Source: a virus. From it: 50,445 bases of DNA. The stretch spans positions 1 to 50,445 of the IMG/VR virus record IMGVR_UViG_3300037258_000061, one strand, 5' to 3'. Both the position numbers and the translations under genes were made by a program. The notes under the pieces are model-generated. The model searched no databases. It had not been told where the DNA came from and worked only from the letters and a program-made list of their open reading frames with translations. This document shows positions 50,021-50,445 of this stretch, one piece after another. Each line of letters starts with the position of its first letter. Positions within the stretch are counted from its first letter, which is position 1.

Positions 50021-50287
50021 CTACTTGTCAAGATAGAGATTCAGATTTCCCGATGGAAGTAGAGGAACTGTCAATCCTCTAATCCAGCCGAGAGGTCCAA
50101 TGATTACGTCATCTCCAGTTGGCGCTGTAAATGGAAAGGTTTTACCTGCAAGATCAACAATGGTCATAGTATCTGCAGGTGTCATACCAGACCAAACTCC
50201 ACCTCTAATCTTGATATTAGACTTAATCAGAGGTGTAGTTTGAGGTCCAGTGAAGGTAGCTTGATGACCATAAAACACGTTTGCCAT
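50021..50287 (-). CDS. small virion-type protein
   Basis: This is the complete 88-residue gene, MANVFYGHQATFTG at the start, with AGAGGAT before the ATG. It is beta-type, with no catalytic motif. Its first 113 bases are identical to window bases 1-113. It lies between the nozzle-like gene and a homologue of the 267-residue protein. A connector or decoration role is possible. Confidence 0.7.
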   Translation of the reverse strand: MANVFYGHQATFTGPQTTPLIKSNIKIRGGVWSGMTPADTMTIVDLAGKTFPFTAPTGDDVIIGPLGWIRGLTVPLLPSGNLNLYLDK

Positions 50288-50334
50288 TTAAATATCCTCT
50301 TTACAATAATTCAAATTTAGATTGAGTTAAATGG
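50175..50334. repeat. terminal direct repeat, right copy
   Basis: This matches bases 1-160 with a single mismatch at 50301. Directly after it comes the stop codon of a diverged homologue of the 267-residue protein, where the left end has the 267-residue gene itself. Confidence 0.95.
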
Positions 50335-50445
50335 CTAGTTCAGATTATAGTCGCAACCAAGAATAATTCCAACTACTTTTGCTGTGCTACCAGAGGGAGT
50401 TACTGCTGTAATAATTGCGCTAAGCATTGTACCATCTTCAAAAAG
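50335..50445 (-). CDS. homologue of the 267-residue virion protein, C-terminal fragment
   Basis: The last 36 codons of a gene that runs off the window. It ends IILGCDYNLN, against IILGCDFNFN at 161-964. By eye about half of the 36 residues are identical, while the flanking repeat is nearly unchanged. It is a second, diverged copy or an allelic variant. Confidence 0.8.
   Translation of the reverse strand, partial: LFEDGTMLSAIITAVTPSGSTAKVVGIILGCDYNLN

Noticed and set aside
1-50445. CRISPR array, diversity-generating retroelement, integrase or transposase
   Set aside because: No regularly spaced repeats, reverse transcriptase, TR/VR pair, recombinase or inverted-repeat-bounded transposase was found.

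Overview
The window looks like the near-complete genome of a virulent, short-tailed (podovirus-like) double-stranded DNA phage. I see a terminase pair, portal, scaffold, HK97/Mu-type major capsid protein, head-tail adaptor, very large helical ejection-type proteins, a beta-helix tailspike, a GH108 endolysin and a replication module. I see no integrase, repressor, major tail tube, sheath or classical tape measure, and no phage RNA polymerase, so host RNA polymerase is probably used throughout. The host is not identifiable. The secreted, Ig/LamG-like tail proteins resemble proteins I associate with Acidobacteriota and soil metagenomes, but that is only an impression.

Layout: the genes form two divergent arms that meet head-on. 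From a roughly 1.1 kb regulatory, origin-like region (about 11.34-12.52 kb) the minus-strand arm runs down to base 1 and, across the contig ends, from 50.4 to 32.4 kb. It carries terminase, portal, scaffold, capsid, accessory head proteins, tail and adaptor proteins, ejection proteins, a PurD-like ATP-grasp enzyme and the receptor-binding proteins. The plus-strand arm runs from 11.85 to 32.3 kb. It carries two micro-genes, unknown early genes, a J-domain protein, a VWA protein, an FtsK-like ATPase, nucleotide-pool enzymes (DUF5664-like and MazG-like), a recombination set (RecB/Cas4-like nuclease, Sak4-like ATPase, DUF669-like ssDNA-binding protein), a split family A DNA polymerase, a DUF3987-like helicase, a GroES-like co-chaperonin and the endolysin. 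The arms converge on a strong bidirectional terminator at 32.34 kb.

The two contig ends carry a near-identical 160-base direct repeat (one mismatch) that continues into homologous but clearly diverged coding sequence. This is either a tandem duplication of a virion gene pair that broke the assembly, or a circular genome whose variable gene differs between co-assembled strains.

Most unusual content: (1) a GroES-like protein whose mobile-loop position holds an eight-cysteine DnaJ-type zinc module, alongside a separate J-domain protein; (2) a DNA polymerase split between its exonuclease and polymerase domains by three coupled genes, one of them a jelly-roll-like protein; (3) a set of nested-helix RNA-like elements in early intergenic gaps, one with a tRNA-like D-arm and acceptor stem but no anticodon arm, and one that buries a ribosome binding site; (4) AT-rich tandem repeats framed by a 12-bp direct repeat, with a dense cluster of inverted repeats next to them; (5) tail-type proteins with Sec signal peptides. 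Functional names rest on motifs read by eye; no database search was possible.
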